From: MED-G116 sp038147495 | GTDB lineage: Bacteria; Pseudomonadota; Alphaproteobacteria; Puniceispirillales; Puniceispirillaceae | Direction of reading: 5' to 3' | DNA: 59,775 nt | NCBI GenBank assembly: GCA_038147495.1 | Contig: JAYQTT010000019.1 | Location: 1 to 59,775 of the forward strand | Part shown: piece by piece, positions 18,439 through 28,001 of the stretch | Position numbering within the stretch: position 1 is the first letter of the stretch | Layout: every line of letters begins with the position of its first letter | Program-made: the position numbers and the translations under genes | The notes under the pieces: model-generated | Seen by the model: only the letters and a program-made list of their open reading frames with translations | The model's database searches: none | What the model was told of the DNA's origin: nothing

Positions 18439-19002
18439 CTATTTTCCGAGAAGCCGCCGGATGTCTGCTTGCACCTCTGGCGTGTCCCATTCAAACGGAC
18501 CAACAAACAACCACGCCTTGCTTTGATCCGCTGACAGCAACAGCGTTGACGGCAACCCTCTGACATTCAATCGTCTGGCAAGCTGGCCCTTTGGATCAAA
18601 ACCGAGATGCGGCGTGTTGATGCCACGCTGTTCAAGAAATGGTATCGCCTTTGCAGGGCCACCGCGATCCACCGACACAAGCACAAGCATTGAGTCCTCG
18701 GAAAGCTGTGCCGCAGCACGATCAAGTGCAGGCAATTCAACCACACAAGGCGCGCACCATGTTGCCCATAAATTGACCAGCACTGGTGTGCCCACATAAT
18801 CAGACAAAGACAGCGACTTGCCGTTGGCGTCAGTCATCGCCACAGACAGATCAGGCGGTGTGAATGCCTCAACCTTCGGAAGTCCAGACGCCGAAGCCGG
18901 AACAGATGAAAGCATGCAAATTGGTGCCAGCAGACAGGCCCAGAAAAACACCGCAGCCGCCACATCACGGCGCGCTGACTTCATGCCACGAGAGGTCGCC
19001 AT
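18439..19002 (-). CDS. tlpA: TlpA-like periplasmic thiol:disulfide oxidoreductase
   Basis: Thioredoxin-fold protein with active site WATWCAPC and cis-Pro region RGLPSTLLL. A single N-terminal hydrophobic segment (AAAVFFWACLLAPICML...) anchors it or exports it to the periplasm, where TlpA-type proteins keep haem- or copper-binding cysteines reduced. The frame is open to 19086; starts at 19002 and 18984 both give a normal signal-anchor, and I cannot decide between them. Divergent from argH, an arrangement common in alphaproteobacteria; the roughly 80-base gap must hold both promoters. Confidence 0.85.
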   Translation of the reverse strand: MATSRGMKSARRDVAAAVFFWACLLAPICMLSSVPASASGLPKVEAFTPPDLSVAMTDANGKSLSLSDYVGTPVLVNLWATWCAPCVVELPALDRAAAQLSEDSMLVLVSVDRGGPAKAIPFLEQRGINTPHLGFDPKGQLARRLNVRGLPSTLLLSADQSKAWLFVGPFEWDTPEVQADIRRLLGK

Positions 19003-19084
19003 CCATGACAGCAAGGTTTTTGGCTGAAAAATCGGAAAAAGCTGCGTATAAAGCATGTGGGTTTGTATCCGAGCGGTTAACGAC

Positions 19085-20526
19085 ATGACGAAAAACAGAA
19101 TTCTGACAGCAAAGCTGACGGCGAGACAGGAAAGTCTAGCATCTGGGGCGGGCGCTTCTCAAGCGGACCGTCACAGCTGATGCAGGCCATCAACGCATCG
19201 ATCAGCTATGACAAGCGCCTGTTCCGGCAAGATGTTGCCGGTTCGCGGGCGCATGCCGGAATGCTGGCGCATTGTAAGATCATCAGCGAGGATGATTTTA
19301 AGGCGATCAATCAGGGTCTTGATCAGATTGTCACCGAAATCGAATCCGGCGAGTTCACCTTCAGCGCAACGCTGGAGGATATTCATATGAATATTGAAAC
19401 GCGGCTTGCCGAAATTATCGGCGAACCCGCCCGCCGTCTGCATACCGCCCGGTCACGCAATGATCAGGTGGCAACCGATTTTAAATTATGGGTGCGGGCA
19501 CTGCTTGAAATTATTGATGAGGCACTGGCAGGGTTGCAGGCAGCCCTGATTGCCAAGGCCGAATCACATACCGAGACGCTGATGCCGGGATATACGCATC
19601 TGCAAACCGCGCAGCCGGTGACCTTTGGCTTTCATCTTATGGCCTATGTCGAGATGCTTGGCCGGGACCGCTCGCGCTTTGCCGATGCCAAAGCCCGCTT
19701 GAATGAATCGCCGCTTGGTGCGGCGGCGCTCGCCGGAACCTCATTTCCAATAGACCGGCACATGACAGCCGAACTGCTTGGCTTTGACCGGCCGGCGGCA
19801 AATGCAATGGATGCGGTTTCGGACCGCGATTTCGCCCTCGAGTTTCTCTCCTGTGCGTCAATCTGTGCGGTTCACCTGTCACGCTTTGCCGAGGAAATTG
19901 TCATCTGGTCGTCCGACAGGTTCAATTTCATTACCTTGTCCGATGCCTTTACCACCGGATCATCTATCCTGCCGCAAAAGCGCAATCCGGACGCCGCCGA
20001 ACTTGTGCGTGCAAAACCCGGGCGCATCATTGGCTCACTGAATGGACTTTTGATTGTGTTAAAGGGATTGCCGCTTGCCTATGGCAAGGACATGCAGGAA
20101 GACAAGGAAGGTGTTTTTGACGCTGCTGACGCGCTTGGCATCGCAATCGCCGCGACAGCCGGTATGGTCGCTGACATGGAGCCAAACCGCGAGGCGATGC
20201 TGGCTGCCCTTACCACTGGCTTTCCAACCGCAACGGACCTTGCCGATTATCTGGTTCGGGAGCTTGGCATTCCTTTCCGTGAAGCCCATCACATCAGCGG
20301 CAGCATCGTTGCACTGGCGGCGAAAAAAGGCTGTGATCTGGACGCTGTCCCGCTTGATGAAATGCAGAATATAGAACCCATGATCACGGCTGAGGTGATC
20401 GACATCTTGAAGGTGGAAAATGCAGTTGCCGCCAGACGTAGTTTTGGCGGGACCGCACCAGATGAGGTCAGGGCGCGCATTGCCGAGGCAAAAAAACGTT
20501 TTCACATCGAAACAGACGTCAGCTAG
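19085..20526 (+). CDS. argH: Argininosuccinate lyase (one frameshift near the start)
   Basis: Splits argininosuccinate into arginine and fumarate. The fumarase-superfamily signature GSSILPQKRNPDAAEL is at about 19957-20004. The family's N-terminal motif SSIWGGRFSSGPS is encoded at about 19132-19170, but no start codon in that frame follows the preceding stop. ATG 19085 is in the adjacent frame (MTKNR...), and one missing base near 19100 would join it to SDSKADGETGKSSIWGGRF. The ATG at 19180 would drop essential residues and is not the start. Forms a unit with lptM and lysA. Confidence 0.93.
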
Positions 20527-20555
20527 GCTCTGCTTGTTTGAACAGGAGAAATGAC

Positions 20556-20696
20556 ATGGTGCGCCGGGCTGCAATGGCTTTTATTATCATGCTTCTTGGG
20601 GTTGGCGGTCTGACCGCCTGCGGCAAGGTTGGGGACCCCTATCGTCCATCCGAAATTCCGGAAAAATCTACAACTGAAGACTCCACAACCAACTGA
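20556..20696 (+). CDS. lptM: LptM-like small lipoprotein
   Basis: A 46-residue gene with AGGAG seven bases before ATG 20556. A short signal peptide ends in the lipobox LTAC, and the mature start CGKVGDPYRPSE matches the LptM/YifL pattern (CGxxGPLYxP). LptM proteins help mature the LptD-LptE LPS translocon in the outer membrane. It sits between argH and lysA, 30 bases after argH, where this lipoprotein is usual in proteobacteria. Too short for many gene callers. Confidence 0.85.
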   Translation: MVRRAAMAFIIMLLGVGGLTACGKVGDPYRPSEIPEKSTTEDSTTN

Positions 20697-20731
20697 CAAC
20701 CAACAACAAGCTGAATGGACAGGATCCGATA

Positions 20732-21988
20732 ATGTGCGCCTTTCATCGTAATGATTCTGGCCATTTGTGCGTCGACAACATTCTGCTGGCAGATATTGCA
20801 GCAGCTCATGGCACGCCGCTTTATGTGTATTCAGGTGATGGCATTCGCGCGGCCTTTCGGGATTTTGCCGCGGCGGTGGCACCGGTAAAAGGCAAGGTCC
20901 ATTTCGCGGTAAAGGCAAATTCTGCGTTGGGCGTGATTGGCCTGTTGGCCCGTGAAGGGGCCGGAGCCGACATCGTATCAGGCGGCGAGCTGGACCGCGC
21001 GCTGGCGGCTGGCATTGCCCCTGAAAACATCGTCTTTTCCGGTGTTGGCAAAACCAAGGCTGAAATTGGCAAGGCTCTGTCGGTCGGCATTGGTCAGATC
21101 AATGCTGAATCCGCCGCCGAGGTCGATATGATCAGCCTTGTTGCTGCCGAGATGGGTTGCGTGGCGCCGGTTGCGCTTCGGGTCAATGTCGATGTTGAAC
21201 CGGGCACCCATGCCAAAATTTCCACCGGCCAAAGATCGACAAAATTTGGCATTTCGGTTGACCAAAATGAAGCGGCGGACCTTTATCGCAAGCTTGCCAA
21301 AGATCCGAATATAGCGCCATCGGGGCTGGCGGTTCACATTGGCTCACAAATCCGCACGACAGCCCCTTTTGACAGAGCGTATCGGGCGCTTCTCGACCTC
21401 GGGACTGGGCTTCGCGATGCCGGCCTGCCGGTGCCGACACTGGACCTTGGCGGCGGCGTCGGGGTTGATTATGAGACTGGCACGGCGACTGATTTTTCTG
21501 ATTATGGCGCGCTGGTTCAATCTATCTTTTCGGCACCGGTTTGCCCTTGGGTTCGAGCCTGGACGCGCCATCGTTGCCAATAACGGCGCATTGCTGAGCG
21601 AGGTCATCTATATCAAGCAAGGGGACAATAAGAGGTTTGTCATCGTCAACGCGGCGATGAATGACCTGATCCGTCCCACCTCTATGAAGCCTATCATGCG
21701 ATTGAGCCTTTGGCCGATCTTGGCCCAGACATTGGCCTTGCTGACATTGTTGGGCCGGTGTGTGAGACAGGCGATTATCTTGCCCAAGGCCGCCAGTTGC
21801 CGCAGATGGAATCAGGCGACATGCTTGCGGTGATGTCGGCTGGTGCCTATGGCGCGGTGATGGCCTCTGCCTATAACACCCGCCCGCCTGCCGGTGAGGT
21901 GATGGTGCTTGACGGTAATGTGCATCTGCTTCGGCAGACGCGCACGGTTGAAAGCCTGTTGGCCGAAGAGCAAATCCCCGATTTTTAG
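20732..21988 (+). CDS. lysA: Diaminopimelate decarboxylase (two frameshifts)
   Basis: Last step of lysine synthesis, PLP-dependent. The PLP lysine is in HFAVKANSALGV; HIGSQI and the substrate and PLP motifs GFEPGRAIVANNG and SAGAYGAVMASAYNTRP follow. One-base breaks near 21535 (between VQSIFS and GLPLGFEPGR) and near 21682 (in RPTLYEAYHAIEPL) put the last third in other frames; joined, the length is about 418 residues, normal for LysA. It follows lptM by 35 bases, so argH-lptM-lysA is probably one operon. Confidence 0.93.
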
Positions 21989-21995
21989 GCTGTGC

Positions 21996-22597
21996 CTACT
22001 CGAAAATCCGCGATCCTATCGGCACCACGGTAATCGTGGTTTCCTCGGATTGTTCCACCGTCAATTGGGCAAAGAAGGTGTGCTTTCCCCGGCCTCAATC
22101 AGACGGTCATCGGGCGTGATCACATGCTCATTCAAAAGCCTGCCATCATCTGTGGCAATGGTTACCAGAAGGCTTGCGGCATGGGTGCGTAATCCACCAT
22201 TGTTTCTCAACGCGCCGCGCAATCGTACAGTGTCACCGCCATATTCGGCCTGCACATCGATCACCTCGAGCCGGTTGATATCTGGCCGGATCGTCAAACC
22301 CACAAGATCAAAAGCCGGGATCAATCCGGGCAAATAGGCGGTCACATGAAGGCGCTGATTAATTGCGCCTGCAACAAGCAGGCCAAGCACCACAAGCAAC
22401 GCCAGCGGCATACGCAAGACGTTCCAGAGATTGGCATCTGACTGGCGTGCCTTTCTGGTTTTGTCCGCGCTTTTCGGCGGCAAGGCAAACCACACATGCG
22501 AACATACCGAGCAACGCACAGTTCGCCCGTCTTCGCCAATTGACTGGCTGTCTACGCGGAAGATGGTCTCACAATTTGGGCAGGTCAAAAGCATCAC
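21996..22597 (-). CDS. Zinc-ribbon (MJ0042-type) membrane protein (one frameshift)
   Basis: N-terminal zinc ribbon CPNC...CSVC (residues 6-32) typical of the MJ0042 family, one membrane helix at about 60-82 (MPLALLVVLGLLVAGAI) and a C-terminal periplasmic domain with DUF3426-like strands (VDVQAEYGGDTVRLRGALRNN). The open frame ends at 22061, but a break near 22080 hides TFFAQLTVEQSEETTITVVP, which completes the domain with a stop at 21996. Alphaproteobacterial homologues sit next to ftsE/ftsX; those genes are absent here. Function is unknown. Confidence 0.75.
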
Positions 22598-22791
22598 AGA
22601 GAGTCCAGAACTTCGTTTGTCTTAATCCAATCGATACAGCAAAGCATGAATTTACGAAAGACCAGCACGCAATTTTGGGGCCATCGTTCAAGAAAACACG
22701 TCAAAAATCTGTAAAGATGCTAATCTATACCCATTGAGGACGTGGCCATGCTCTGCATCTGTCGAAAACAGGCAGAGCGGACGCCAGAATA

Positions 22792-23466
22792 ATGGACCTA
22801 TTCTGCATGAGCAAAAGACCGGCTGACATGACAGATATTGCACCCGATGATATGGCGCGCAAGACGGCACAGAACGCAGCGCCAATGCGTCGGCGCATGC
22901 GCCATATCTCGCTGGTTGTGGTGTCGATACTGGCCGTGCTTGTCGCCGGTCTGCAACATTTCGTGCTGACCCTGCCGAAGCCACTGTCGACTCAACCCGA
23001 ATACACGGACGGGATTGTTGTCATGACAGGCGGACAGCAACGGCTGACTGATGGAATCCAACTGCTAAGCGACGGTTTTGCCAGCAAATTGCTGATTTCC
23101 GGCGTTGGCAAGGGTGTTGATCGCGATATTCTGGTGCGTGAGCTTGATTTAAACCAGAACCAGACCAACAGCCTTTTCTGCTGTGTCGAGCTTGATCATG
23201 CGGCTCAGGACACGCGCGGTAATGCCGATATTGCCTATCAATGGGCAAAAACGCACCGCATGGCATCGCTGCGGCTCGTCACAGCGAATTACCACATGCC
23301 GCGTGCCCTTCTTGTTTTCAGCCGGAAAATGCCAGATATCACCTTGTATCAATGGCCGGTGAATCCGGATGATCTGAAGCTTGATCGCTGGTGGCATGAC
23401 CCGGCATTGATTCGCCTTCTTGCCCGCGAATACGCCAAATTCCTCACCGTATATTTCAGCGTTTAG
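22792..23466 (+). CDS. YdcF/ElyC-family (DUF218) membrane-anchored protein
   Basis: Hydrophobic anchor at about residues 38-62, then a Rossmann-like DUF218 domain: DGIVVMTGGQQRLTDGIQLL, LLISGVGKG and DTRGNADIAYQWA, with VTANYHMPRALLVF near the end. These proteins (SanA, ElyC, YdcF) are linked to envelope polysaccharide or peptidoglycan metabolism. Several in-frame starts exist between 22792 and 22885; the first is given. Divergent from the zinc-ribbon gene with a 194-base gap. Clean frame. Confidence 0.82.
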   Translation: MDLFCMSKRPADMTDIAPDDMARKTAQNAAPMRRRMRHISLVVVSILAVLVAGLQHFVLTLPKPLSTQPEYTDGIVVMTGGQQRLTDGIQLLSDGFASKLLISGVGKGVDRDILVRELDLNQNQTNSLFCCVELDHAAQDTRGNADIAYQWAKTHRMASLRLVTANYHMPRALLVFSRKMPDITLYQWPVNPDDLKLDRWWHDPALIRLLAREYAKFLTVYFSV

Positions 23467-23472
23467 ACAGGC

Positions 23473-24350
23473 CTAGCTCTGACCGGCATCAATGATTGAG
23501 CGCCGAATTTCGCGGGTGCGATGGAACAGCTCTTCAAGCTTGTCCCCTTCATGCCAGCGAATGGCCCGCTGGAGATAGGACAAATCCTCGGAAAAGCGCT
23601 GCAACATCTCAAGCACAGCCGCATCATTATTCAAGAACACATCCCGCCACATCACCGGATCGGACGCCGCAATCCGCGTAAAGTCACGAAAACCGGACGC
23701 AGAAAACCGAATCACGTCATTCTTTAGCTGCTGCTCCAGATCAGTTGCGGTGCTGACAATGGTATAGGCAATCAGATGCGGCAGGTGTGATGTCAGCGCC
23801 AGCACCTTGTCGTGATAATCGGGGTCCATGCGTTCGCTGACCGAACCAAGACCGGTAACATATGTCTCGAAAGTCGCAACCACATCTTCAGGCGCATCAA
23901 GCGGCAACACCAGCCAGTAGCGGCCCTTAAATAATTCTGCAAATCCCGCGTCAGGACCGGAATGTTCAGTTCCTGCCAACGGGTGCGAGGGGATCAACGA
24001 ATTGAATCGGAAAGGTTCAGGGCAACATCTCGAACCACAGAACGCTTGGTTGAACCCGTATCGGTCAACACGGCACCCTGTTTCATATGCGGAATGATCT
24101 GCGCGCTGAGTGCGGCAATGCTGCCAACAGGCACCGACATCACCACCAGATCAGCATCCTCAACCGACTGCACCGGGTCTATTACAAACTGATCGACCAG
24201 ACCGAGAGATTTCACCCTCTCGCCCACCTCGGCAGACATATCACAGCCACATATTTGCCCGGCAAGACCTGCCTGCCGCGTGGCAAGAGCCATGGACGCG
24301 CCAATCAGTCCCATCCCGATGATGGCAATTTTTTCATAAATCTGGGCCAT
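23473..24350 (-). CDS. tyrA: Prephenate/arogenate dehydrogenase (one frameshift)
   Basis: Tyrosine synthesis: oxidative decarboxylation of prephenate or arogenate. The NAD(P)-binding N-terminus IAIIGMGLIGASMALA and SVPVGS...TDTGSTK are in the upstream piece; the catalytic histidine motif PSHPLAGTEHSG starts the second. The two pieces meet at 23994-23997 with a one-base break inside the sequence LSDSI-LIPSHPLAGTE, so the complete protein is about 291 residues. The 60-base gap upstream leads to a chorismate mutase gene; hisC, often between the two, is missing. Confidence 0.92.
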
Positions 24351-24410
24351 GACGCCGTTCTCTGTCCGGTTTGATTCTATCTGTCCCGAAAGGGTATTGA
24401 TGCCCCATCG

Positions 24411-25067
24411 TCAGACGGCAACCTTACCAATCAATTTTATATTGTCACCATTTACATCATCAGGCGACGCGGCTGTTACCTCGGCAAGCGCATAATTATC
24501 GCCATCCCTCAGCGCATAGATTTCAGCATCAGTATCAGACGGATCAGCGGCATGATTGCCGATAATGAAGCAAGGCGCGATTCCGGGAATGGGAAATAAT
24601 GGGGTTCTGGCAACAATCTGCGCATCATCACGGTGATACATCTGGCTGGCGATTTCGGCGCTGGCGTCACAAGGCACAAGAATGTAATCAGCCGTTTCAG
24701 ACAGGGCATCAAACAATTCATTGATATTGTCGAGAACGGAAAATGACAGGCTGTTGGCAAAATGCCACTGTGCGGTACTGACCGCCGCACCATGGACCGC
24801 TACCCGCAGGCTGCCCTCCTGCTGCGCAACACTCGCCGAAAGAATATGACGCCAGATACCAAGCAACAGAGCCTTGTCCAGCCCCTGCGCCGCATCACAC
24901 AACCGCCGAATAATCCGTGCTTCGCGACCAGGGCGGAAAGTCACGCTTCCGTTTTTCGCGCTGGCGACTTTGCCAGAAATTGAAAAACGATCCTCAAGCA
25001 AAGCAAGGATTTCGTCATCAAGCCGGTCAATGGCGGCGCGTAAATCGGTTAGTTTATCCGTCATCAA
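24411..25067 (-). CDS. Chorismate mutase (AroQ) with C-terminal prephenate-dehydratase-like remnant
   Basis: Residues 1-80 form the helical AroQ domain: LRAAIDRLDDEILALLEDRF, the active-site Lys in ASAKNG, and FRPGREARIIRRL. The rest (about 85-218) resembles a reduced prephenate-dehydratase substrate domain: LRVAVHGAAVSTAQWHFAN where PDTs have a GxxGxxS loop, and ADYILVPCD where they have the YGVVPIEN region. No ACT domain and no TRF motif are seen, so dehydratase activity is unlikely. It precedes tyrA and supplies prephenate to it. Confidence 0.8.
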   Translation of the reverse strand: MMTDKLTDLRAAIDRLDDEILALLEDRFSISGKVASAKNGSVTFRPGREARIIRRLCDAAQGLDKALLLGIWRHILSASVAQQEGSLRVAVHGAAVSTAQWHFANSLSFSVLDNINELFDALSETADYILVPCDASAEIASQMYHRDDAQIVARTPLFPIPGIAPCFIIGNHAADPSDTDAEIYALRDGDNYALAEVTAASPDDVNGDNIKLIGKVAV

Positions 25068-25162
25068 TCATCCAAAATAAAAAGCAATGCGTTGTTTCCT
25101 GCATATATCGGCATTGTCTTGGCGGGCCTGCCCCGATTGCCCGACCCATCTGTATCCATCAT

Positions 25163-25906
25163 TCAGCCCTGATCCTCGCGCTGGACAATTCCGCTTGGCC
25201 GAGGTGCCAACCGGGCCCCAACAGGCGAACGGGCAAACCGGAGCTTACTGGTCTTGCCAGAGGGTGCATAGAGCATTTTCTCTGCCTCGGCAAGCAACAC
25301 CCCGCCAAGAGCAGGCCACCATCTTGCGCCGACAGGCTCTATATTATGCGCCAGTTTCAAGGTCCAGCCGGTGGCCGTTGGCGGCATAAACAGCGCGGTG
25401 CGAATGGTGCGGGGCTCAAATCCATGCTGTTGCAGCATTTGACGAAGTTGACGCCGCGAATAGGGACGGCCATGGCCAAAGGGGGTTTTTTCCGCCCGTG
25501 CCCAAATACCGTTTCTGTGTGGCACCATAATCAACAGCCGTCCGGATCCATCGATAACACGCCAGCATTCCGACAACAGACGACCCGGATCGGGATCAAA
25601 TTCCAGCGCGTGCACCAGCAACAGACGATCAACCTGAACATCGGGAAGCGGCAGGGCATGCGTATCCACCAACACTGACCGAACCGGCTTGTTGCGCGGC
25701 CACACATGCGCGCCATGGCGCAACGGCATCAACGAGGCATCAACATGGTCACTGCGAATGAACGGCGTGGCAAAGCCGAGCGCGATATTGCAGCACCCGG
25801 TGGCATGTTCCCAAAACCGTGTCACATGCGGGCGAACATGCGCCGCAACATGACGGCCTTGCGGGGTTTGGTAGAAATGTCTCAGGTCCGAAATATCGTC
25901 ATACAT
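25163..25906 (-). CDS. Class I SAM-dependent methyltransferase
   Basis: Starts MYDDISDLRHFYQTPQGRH at ATG 25906 with GGA upstream; a longer open frame overlaps folB and is rejected. The glycine motif is reduced (ALGFATPF), but VDTHALPLPDVQVDRLLLVHALEF matches motifs II-III of methyltransferase type 11 proteins, and SECWRVIDGSGRLLIMVPHRNGIWARAE matches motif IV and beyond. Alphaproteobacterial members lie next to gloB or folate genes; the substrate is unknown. Probably co-transcribed with folB, 31 bases upstream. Confidence 0.8.
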   Translation of the reverse strand: MYDDISDLRHFYQTPQGRHVAAHVRPHVTRFWEHATGCCNIALGFATPFIRSDHVDASLMPLRHGAHVWPRNKPVRSVLVDTHALPLPDVQVDRLLLVHALEFDPDPGRLLSECWRVIDGSGRLLIMVPHRNGIWARAEKTPFGHGRPYSRRQLRQMLQQHGFEPRTIRTALFMPPTATGWTLKLAHNIEPVGARWWPALGGVLLAEAEKMLYAPSGKTSKLRFARSPVGARLAPRPSGIVQREDQG

Positions 25907-25937
25907 TTTGGGTCCATAAATGCCGATAAAGCCGACG

Positions 25938-26288
25938 TCACAGGTCCGAAAGCTGATAGGCGATTTGCCGACAATCGTCATAGGCGTCGGGTTTCGCCGT
26001 GCGGATGCGCAAACCAATCACCCCTTCAAGATCGCGTAACGCATCAAAAAGCGCCCGTGCCAACGTCTCTTGAAGGTCGAAATGCCGCGATTGCACGATA
26101 CGTAAAATCGTATCACGAATGAGATCATAATTCAGCGCATCACCAACATCGTCAGAGCGCGGTTCTGTTTCCGGTGCCATCACCAGCTCTGCATCGATCA
26201 ACACGCGTTGCGGCGCCGCCCGCTCGTGATCATAAATGCCGATGCGGCACATGCAGTCCAGCCCCTCAAGCATAAAGCGTCTGTCCAA
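25938..26288 (-). CDS. folB: Dihydroneopterin aldolase
   Basis: Cleaves dihydroneopterin to 6-hydroxymethyl-dihydropterin in folate synthesis. 116 residues, standard for FolB. Motifs: LEGLDCMCRIGIYDHERAAPQRVLIDAE at the N-terminus with the conserved Glu/Tyr/His region, and LNYDLIRDTI. The Lys that ends the active site is visible in RTAKPDAY. It lies between a HAD phosphatase gene and a methyltransferase gene on the same strand. Clean frame. Confidence 0.9.
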   Translation of the reverse strand: MDRRFMLEGLDCMCRIGIYDHERAAPQRVLIDAELVMAPETEPRSDDVGDALNYDLIRDTILRIVQSRHFDLQETLARALFDALRDLEGVIGLRIRTAKPDAYDDCRQIAYQLSDL

Positions 26289-26328
26289 TGTCCTGTCCTC
26301 TTACTCATTGCGATAGTGAATTACACAA

Positions 26329-27246
26329 TTACGGCGTGGCAACCATCCAGTCTGGATAAATGCCGCAGTTCTCAATCGCCAGCCCGGCACCGCCATCACG
26401 AAACAGGCCATGGCCTGTCATCAATATGGTTTGCAAACCAAACGCCGATGCGCCGATTATGTCGGTATGCAGGCTGTCCCCAACCATGGCCACCCTGCCC
26501 GGATCAAATTGACGCCCGGTTACTGTCTGCAGCCTGTCAAACGCCATGGCAAAGGCCGCATGGTGCGGCTTACCATACCAAAATACATCTGTTTCTGCCG
26601 CAATCATCGCGCGTGCCGCCCAATAGCCGGGCTCGGCAGAAAACCCGCTTTGCTGGGGCGAGGCGACATCGGGATTGGCGACATGGATTGGCCGTGGACG
26701 CGCCCGTAGCGCCGCCTCCAGAGCCGATTGGTCGGACAGATTCCATCCTGTGACACCAAGCAACACGATTTCATCGGCCCGTTCGTAGAAATCCACATCC
26801 GCATCGCGGCGCACCTCGCCGGCAAGGCCGAGCGGCAAACTATTGGCGCCCATAGACCCGTAACATGGTTCGTCCTTGCGCAGGGCAAGTGCCGCCTCCA
26901 ACGCATCACGGCTCGACACCACATGGCTCTCGCTTATCGGCAGGCCCCAATTGACATATTTCTTCCAGACCCGCGCCGCACCAAAGCTTGCCCCATTGGT
27001 CAGCACAATGACCGGAACATTGCGTTGTTCGGCAGCGGCAAAAAATTCGTCTATCCCGGCAATTGGCCCGTCACCAACATTGATCACGCCATAGCCATCA
27101 AGGATGAAGGCGTCAATGTCGTCAACAAGATCGACAAGCCTAGTGCGCTGGTGCGTCTGGCGTGATGCCGCTTGCGGCATAATCGGCCGCAAAGCCTGAT
27201 AGATGGAAATAATATCATCAAGACCGAGCCTGTCAGGTTCCGGCAT
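26329..27246 (-). CDS. HAD-superfamily hydrolase, subfamily IIA (TIGR01459-like)
   Basis: HAD phosphatase of the NagD-like class. The nucleophile motif is ILDGYGVI with Asp first, typical of this subfamily, which does not keep the second Asp. VLTNGASF is motif II, FWYGKPHHAAFAMA carries the motif III Lys, and VAMVGDSLHTDIIGA is motif IV. About 305 residues. The real start may be after an N-terminal extension of roughly 20 residues. The substrate is unknown; in alphaproteobacteria this gene often flanks folate or riboflavin genes. Confidence 0.85.
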   Translation of the reverse strand: MPEPDRLGLDDIISIYQALRPIMPQAASRQTHQRTRLVDLVDDIDAFILDGYGVINVGDGPIAGIDEFFAAAEQRNVPVIVLTNGASFGAARVWKKYVNWGLPISESHVVSSRDALEAALALRKDEPCYGSMGANSLPLGLAGEVRRDADVDFYERADEIVLLGVTGWNLSDQSALEAALRARPRPIHVANPDVASPQQSGFSAEPGYWAARAMIAAETDVFWYGKPHHAAFAMAFDRLQTVTGRQFDPGRVAMVGDSLHTDIIGASAFGLQTILMTGHGLFRDGGAGLAIENCGIYPDWMVATP

Positions 27247-27343
27247 CGCAATTGATTTGAGCCGTCTAACGCTTCAGCCTGTGACATTGTCCCTACCAAC
27301 CCTAAAATCATAATTTCAAACATTTAAACCGGCGGCGATGTGT

Positions 27344-27815
27344 CTATGACGACAAGGCGGCAGCCGTAATAAATTGCGAGAATGCCTCACACCAGATAAC
27401 AACTGCCAGAAAATCGGCAGCATTGACATGCGCCGGTACAGCCAGCCGAAAATTGCAAAGGCCTTGATTGAACTGGACTTCAACGGACTGCGCCTTTATA
27501 TCGATAAAATCCGGCCTCAGTCTCACAAAGGCAGGGGCAAGATACAACTGGTAGTCCGGCCTGGGCGAGACTGACTCGTCCAGCCACACCGCCTTGTCAT
27601 TCACCATAATAATTCCATCACCCCAATGCAGTGCGTCTGACCCTTCGAGATCGCGGCGGCAACCCCGCGCCGTTCTGCCGTCTACCTAGCTCTGCTATTG
27701 TCTTGTCGTCGAGGCCACTCTCTGCCGTCAGAATTGGTACATAGACACCAGCCCGAATCCAACTGCCAAACCAAAAAGATATTACAAACAGCAAATAAAA
27801 TCAGATTCTACGGCA
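27344..27815 (-). CDS. DM13-domain membrane protein (frameshifted, 5' end approximate)
   Basis: The clean piece (27344-27607) ends in the DM13 signature VPAHVNAADFLAVVIWCEAF. Upstream, in a second frame, is DLEGSDALHWGDGII, and before it in a third is a membrane segment followed by AGVYVPILTAESGLDDKTIAEL. Joined, they give a roughly 155-residue protein: membrane anchor, short linker, DM13 domain, which matches alphaproteobacterial proteins of this type. DM13 domains are proposed to act in redox or electron transfer through the conserved Cys. At least one frame correction is needed, near 27680. Start codon uncertain. Confidence 0.7.
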
Positions 27816-28001
27816 AACCTCCAGAAGTTTGCGTATCATGATTTCCTCTTATTGATGTCGTCGATTTCAAAAGGCTGACAACAAACATAAAGCATAGTGG
27901 GGCGATCTGTTATGACAAATCGTTATCTGGCACATGATCATACGCCCGAAAGCGGCTTCATACACCAACACTCATCCATAGGAATGGTAGGTGTAAAACC
28001 A

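Noticed and set aside
9272..21700. Programmed ribosomal frameshifting in acs, etfA or lysA
   Set aside because: No slippery heptamer with a downstream stem is seen, these families are not known to use it, and three shifts in one gene are not plausible.
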